NCBI GenBank assembly: GCA_949935685.1
Contig: CATLGN010000136.1
Location: 1 to 5,584, forward strand
Direction: 5' to 3'
DNA: 5,584 bases
Source: an uncultured Lachnospiraceae bacterium
Lineage (GTDB): Bacteria; Bacillota; Clostridia; Lachnospirales; Lachnospiraceae
Shown: positions 4,027 through 5,584 of the stretch, one piece after another
Layout: each line of letters opens with the position of its first letter
Position numbering within the stretch: the stretch's first letter is position 1
Made by a program: the position numbers and the translations under genes
The notes under the pieces: model-generated
Databases searched by the model: none
What the model saw: the letters and a program-made list of their open reading frames with translations, nothing else
Told to the model about the DNA's origin: nothing

Positions 4027-5584
4027 TCATTCCTCTAAAGCCTCGTCCTGCATATCGGCATCCGATTCCGGCGCGTCTTCTCCACCATTTTCCGGCATCA
4101 TACCGTCCTGCCCACCCATATCGTCAAATTCCGATATGGTTTCATCGATTTCCGGTTCTGTCGGTTCCGGCAGCACCGGTTCCGGCTCTCCGACGGCATG
4201 TGTGCCGTCATCCAGATCCAGATACACGGTTCCGCCGCCCAAAATCTGCTTCAGAGCCTTCGTATATGCCACATCATCGGTCAGCATGCCGATTTCCCGT
4301 GCCTGTTCCTCGGATACGCCATACACAGACTGCAAAATATCCAGAATACTCAGATACGTATTTCTCACCGGTTCCGATACGCCGTATTGCTGTGCCTCTG
4401 CCTCAATCTTCCAGTATTTGTCCACGCCGCTGATCAATGCGTGCAGCCGCTCCACTTCCATTCCTTCCAGTCTCGAGAAATTGTCATACGACTCCAGCTT
4501 CCGCTGCATCTGCAAACAGAGCGTGGCGCCCTTCAGCGCGGCTTCTTCCTCATCGTCAACTTTTTTCGTCACAAGCAGATCATATGCTTTCTGATAGTCC
4601 CCTTCCGCGAAAGCTTTCTTTCCTTCCTGCTTTTCCATATTGGCGGGAATATAGGAAGTAAACAGCATAATCATACCAAATACCGTCAGACCAAAGAAAA
4701 CGGCCGTCATAATTTTCCTGATACCGATCGGCTTTAACGGCTTCTCCGGTTCCTTGGGTTCCTTGGGTTTCTTTTCCTTTTTCGGCTTCGGTTTTTTCTC
4801 TTTTTTGGGTTTCTTCTCTTTCGGAGCTTTTGGTTTTTTCTCCTTTTTCTCCTTCGGAGCCTTCGGTTTCTTTTCTTTCTTTTTGGACTTCTTCTCCTGA
4901 TCCAATCCTTCCAGAATTGCAATATTTTCTTCCGAAACGGCAAGCTGTTCCTTTTCGTCGCCGGCATCGTCCAGTTCTTCGTCTTCCATAAAGAACGCAA
5001 ACAGTCTGCGGAACAGTCCCTGCTTTTTCTCCGGTGATTTCGAATCCGGTTTCGCCTGTTTTACCGGTTTCTCTTTTTTCTTTTTGCCGAAAAACGACTT
5101 TTTCTTGTCCGTATCTGTTTCCGCTTCCGCTGCCGGCGCGTCGTCTTCCGGCGGCGCTCCCACCGCAGCCAGGCTCTCCATGAGATTTTTCATATCATCT
5201 TCATTTTCAGCCCGAATCATACTGTCTTCATCCGCTTCCGACAATTCTTCCGCAGCCGGAGTGTCATCTGCTTCCGCGGCCGCCGATTCTCCCGTCATTG
5301 CAGGAGGCGTCTCCGATGTTTCCGGGCCTGGCTCCGCATCCATCCCGTCTTCACCGGGATCAAATGACATCAGCGCCTCCAGCTCGGAGAGATCCATATC
5401 CGGCAGCGCATCTTCTTCATCGGGGTCAAAATCCATGAAAAGCGCATCATCATCCTCCAGAAATGAAGTATCGCCCATATCCGCCCCGGTTCGAAACAAC
5501 TCTGCGTCTCCATCGGCCGCAGAATCCCCAAACAGATCCGCCTCATCCATATCTGGCAGCGCATCATCCGATACCGCTCCCGGC
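4027..5584 (-). CDS. Unrecognised acidic/Lys-rich single-pass membrane protein, 5' end cut by window edge
   Basis: I do not recognise this family. The frame is open to the right edge, 11 codons beyond the ATG at 5550. That ATG has no good ribosome site and lies within a repeated motif, so the true start is probably outside. Numbering from 5550: residues 1-150 are very acidic and Ala/Pro-rich, probably disordered. A basic patch (KKKSFFGKKKKEK, 149-161) and QGLFRRLFAFF (177-187, possibly amphipathic) follow, then a short acidic stretch. Residues 219-270 are a Lys/Pro/Glu repeat tract, next to one membrane helix at about 280-300. By the positive-inside rule the N-terminal part is cytoplasmic and about 207 residues are outside. 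The outer part is helical, with a TPR-like start (GKKAFAEGDYQKAYDLL, 310-326), and ends in a Pro/Glu/Asp-rich tail. There is no Cys-rich or enzymatic motif. It precedes hisH by 3 bases and is probably co-transcribed. A role in envelope organisation or scaffolding is possible but unproven. Confidence 0.85.
   Translation of the reverse strand, partial: PGAVSDDALPDMDEADLFGDSAADGDAELFRTGADMGDTSFLEDDDALFMDFDPDEEDALPDMDLSELEALMSFDPGEDGMDAEPGPETSETPPAMTGESAAAEADDTPAAEELSEADEDSMIRAENEDDMKNLMESLAAVGAPPEDDAPAAEAETDTDKKKSFFGKKKKEKPVKQAKPDSKSPEKKQGLFRRLFAFFMEDEELDDAGDEKEQLAVSEENIAILEGLDQEKKSKKKEKKPKAPKEKKEKKPKAPKEKKPKKEKKPKPKKEKKPKEPKEPEKPLKPIGIRKIMTAVFFGLTVFGMIMLFTSYIPANMEKQEGKKAFAEGDYQKAYDLLVTKKVDDEEEAALKGATLCLQMQRKLESYDNFSRLEGMEVERLHALISGVDKYWKIEAEAQQYGVSEPVRNTYLSILDILQSVYGVSEEQAREIGMLTDDVAYTKALKQILGGGTVYLDLDDGTHAVGEPEPVLPEPTEPEIDETISEFDDMGGQDGMMPENGGEDAPESDADMQDEALEE
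4031..4036 (-). promoter_or_regulatory. Ribosome binding site of hisH inside the upstream gene
   Basis: AGAGGA lies 7 bases before the hisH ATG and encodes part of the last residues (Leu-Glu-Glu) of the membrane protein. The stop TGA and the hisH ATG are 3 bases apart. This supports translational coupling of hisH to a gene with no obvious histidine function. Confidence 0.8.
4651..4713 (-). other. Predicted transmembrane helix of the membrane protein
   Basis: Residues 280-300 (from the ATG at 5550), IMTAVFFGLTVFGMIMLFTSY, form the only long uncharged hydrophobic run. It is preceded by GIRK and over 50 mostly Lys residues and followed by Asn-Met-Glu-Lys. The strong positive charge on the N-side predicts N-in, C-out topology. 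Confidence 0.85.
4762..4809 (-). repeat. Tandem 8-residue repeat (PKKEKKPK x2) in the Lys tract
   Basis: Residues 248-255 and 256-263 both read PKKEKKPK. They continue directly from the 11-residue repeat pair, so residues 226-263 are entirely repeats. Seen in the translation. Confidence 0.85.
4810..4875 (-). repeat. Tandem 11-residue repeat (EKKPKAPKEKK x2) in the Lys tract
   Basis: Residues 226-236 and 237-247 are identical at the protein level. Their 33-base DNA copies (4843-4875 and 4810-4842) differ at several third positions, all synonymous. The plus strand here is nearly all pyrimidine because Lys and Glu codons are purine-only. Confidence 0.85.
5392..5565 (-). repeat. Direct repeat encoding DALPDMD, copies at 5392-5412 and 5545-5565
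   Basis: Two 21-base segments, 153 bases apart (51 codons, in frame), match at 20 of 21 positions, and the one difference is synonymous. Both encode DALPDMD. The second copy spans the ATG at 5550, showing that the reading frame is coding upstream of it. Confidence 0.8.

Noticed and set aside
4762..4890. Lys-rich repeat DNA as a CRISPR or satellite array
   Set aside because: The repeats are contiguous without spacers, in frame, and differ at synonymous positions, as expected for a coding low-complexity tract.
4734..5000. Minus-strand Arg/Lys-rich 88-codon frame
   Set aside because: It is the shifted frame of the Lys/Glu-rich tract of the membrane protein; Arg-Lys runs arise from AAG/GAA codons read one base off.

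Overview
The window looks like a chromosomal segment of a Gram-positive Clostridia, most likely of the family Lachnospiraceae. The evidence is the ylxM-ffh pair, Ffh M-domain wording typical of that group, strong AGGAG-type ribosome sites, sigma-A-like promoters and mid-range GC. This is inference from protein character and gene order; no search was run. All genes lie on the minus strand, so they read from high to low coordinates. The long plus-strand open frames are shadows.

Region 1 (5584 to 2613) is a tightly packed transcription unit. It starts with the C-terminal part of an unrecognised single-pass membrane protein: an acidic low-complexity N-terminal region, a Lys/Pro/Glu-rich repeat tract, one membrane helix and an extracytoplasmic helical domain. 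Three bases later comes hisH, then hisF (20-base gap) and ung (22-base gap). HisH and HisF form imidazole glycerol phosphate synthase, the branch point of histidine and purine metabolism. Ung is the base-excision repair uracil-DNA glycosylase. The promoter of this unit is not in the window.

Region 2 (1932 to 1648) is the only sizeable gene-free stretch and is dense in signals. An extended -10 promoter starts just after the ung stop and drives tRNA-Leu(CAA). A GC-rich terminator follows, then a perfect 18-bp hairpin whose distal arm contains the -35 box of the next promoter.

Region 3 (1647 to 1) is the SRP operon. YlxM, a small helix-turn-helix protein, abuts ffh, the SRP GTPase, with no gap (TAG directly followed by ATG). 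Ffh runs off the left edge about 20 residues before its expected C-terminus.

I see no mobile element, CRISPR array, phage gene or clear new defence system. The most unusual items are the charge-segregated membrane protein coupled to hisH and the overlap of hairpin and promoter in front of ylxM-ffh.
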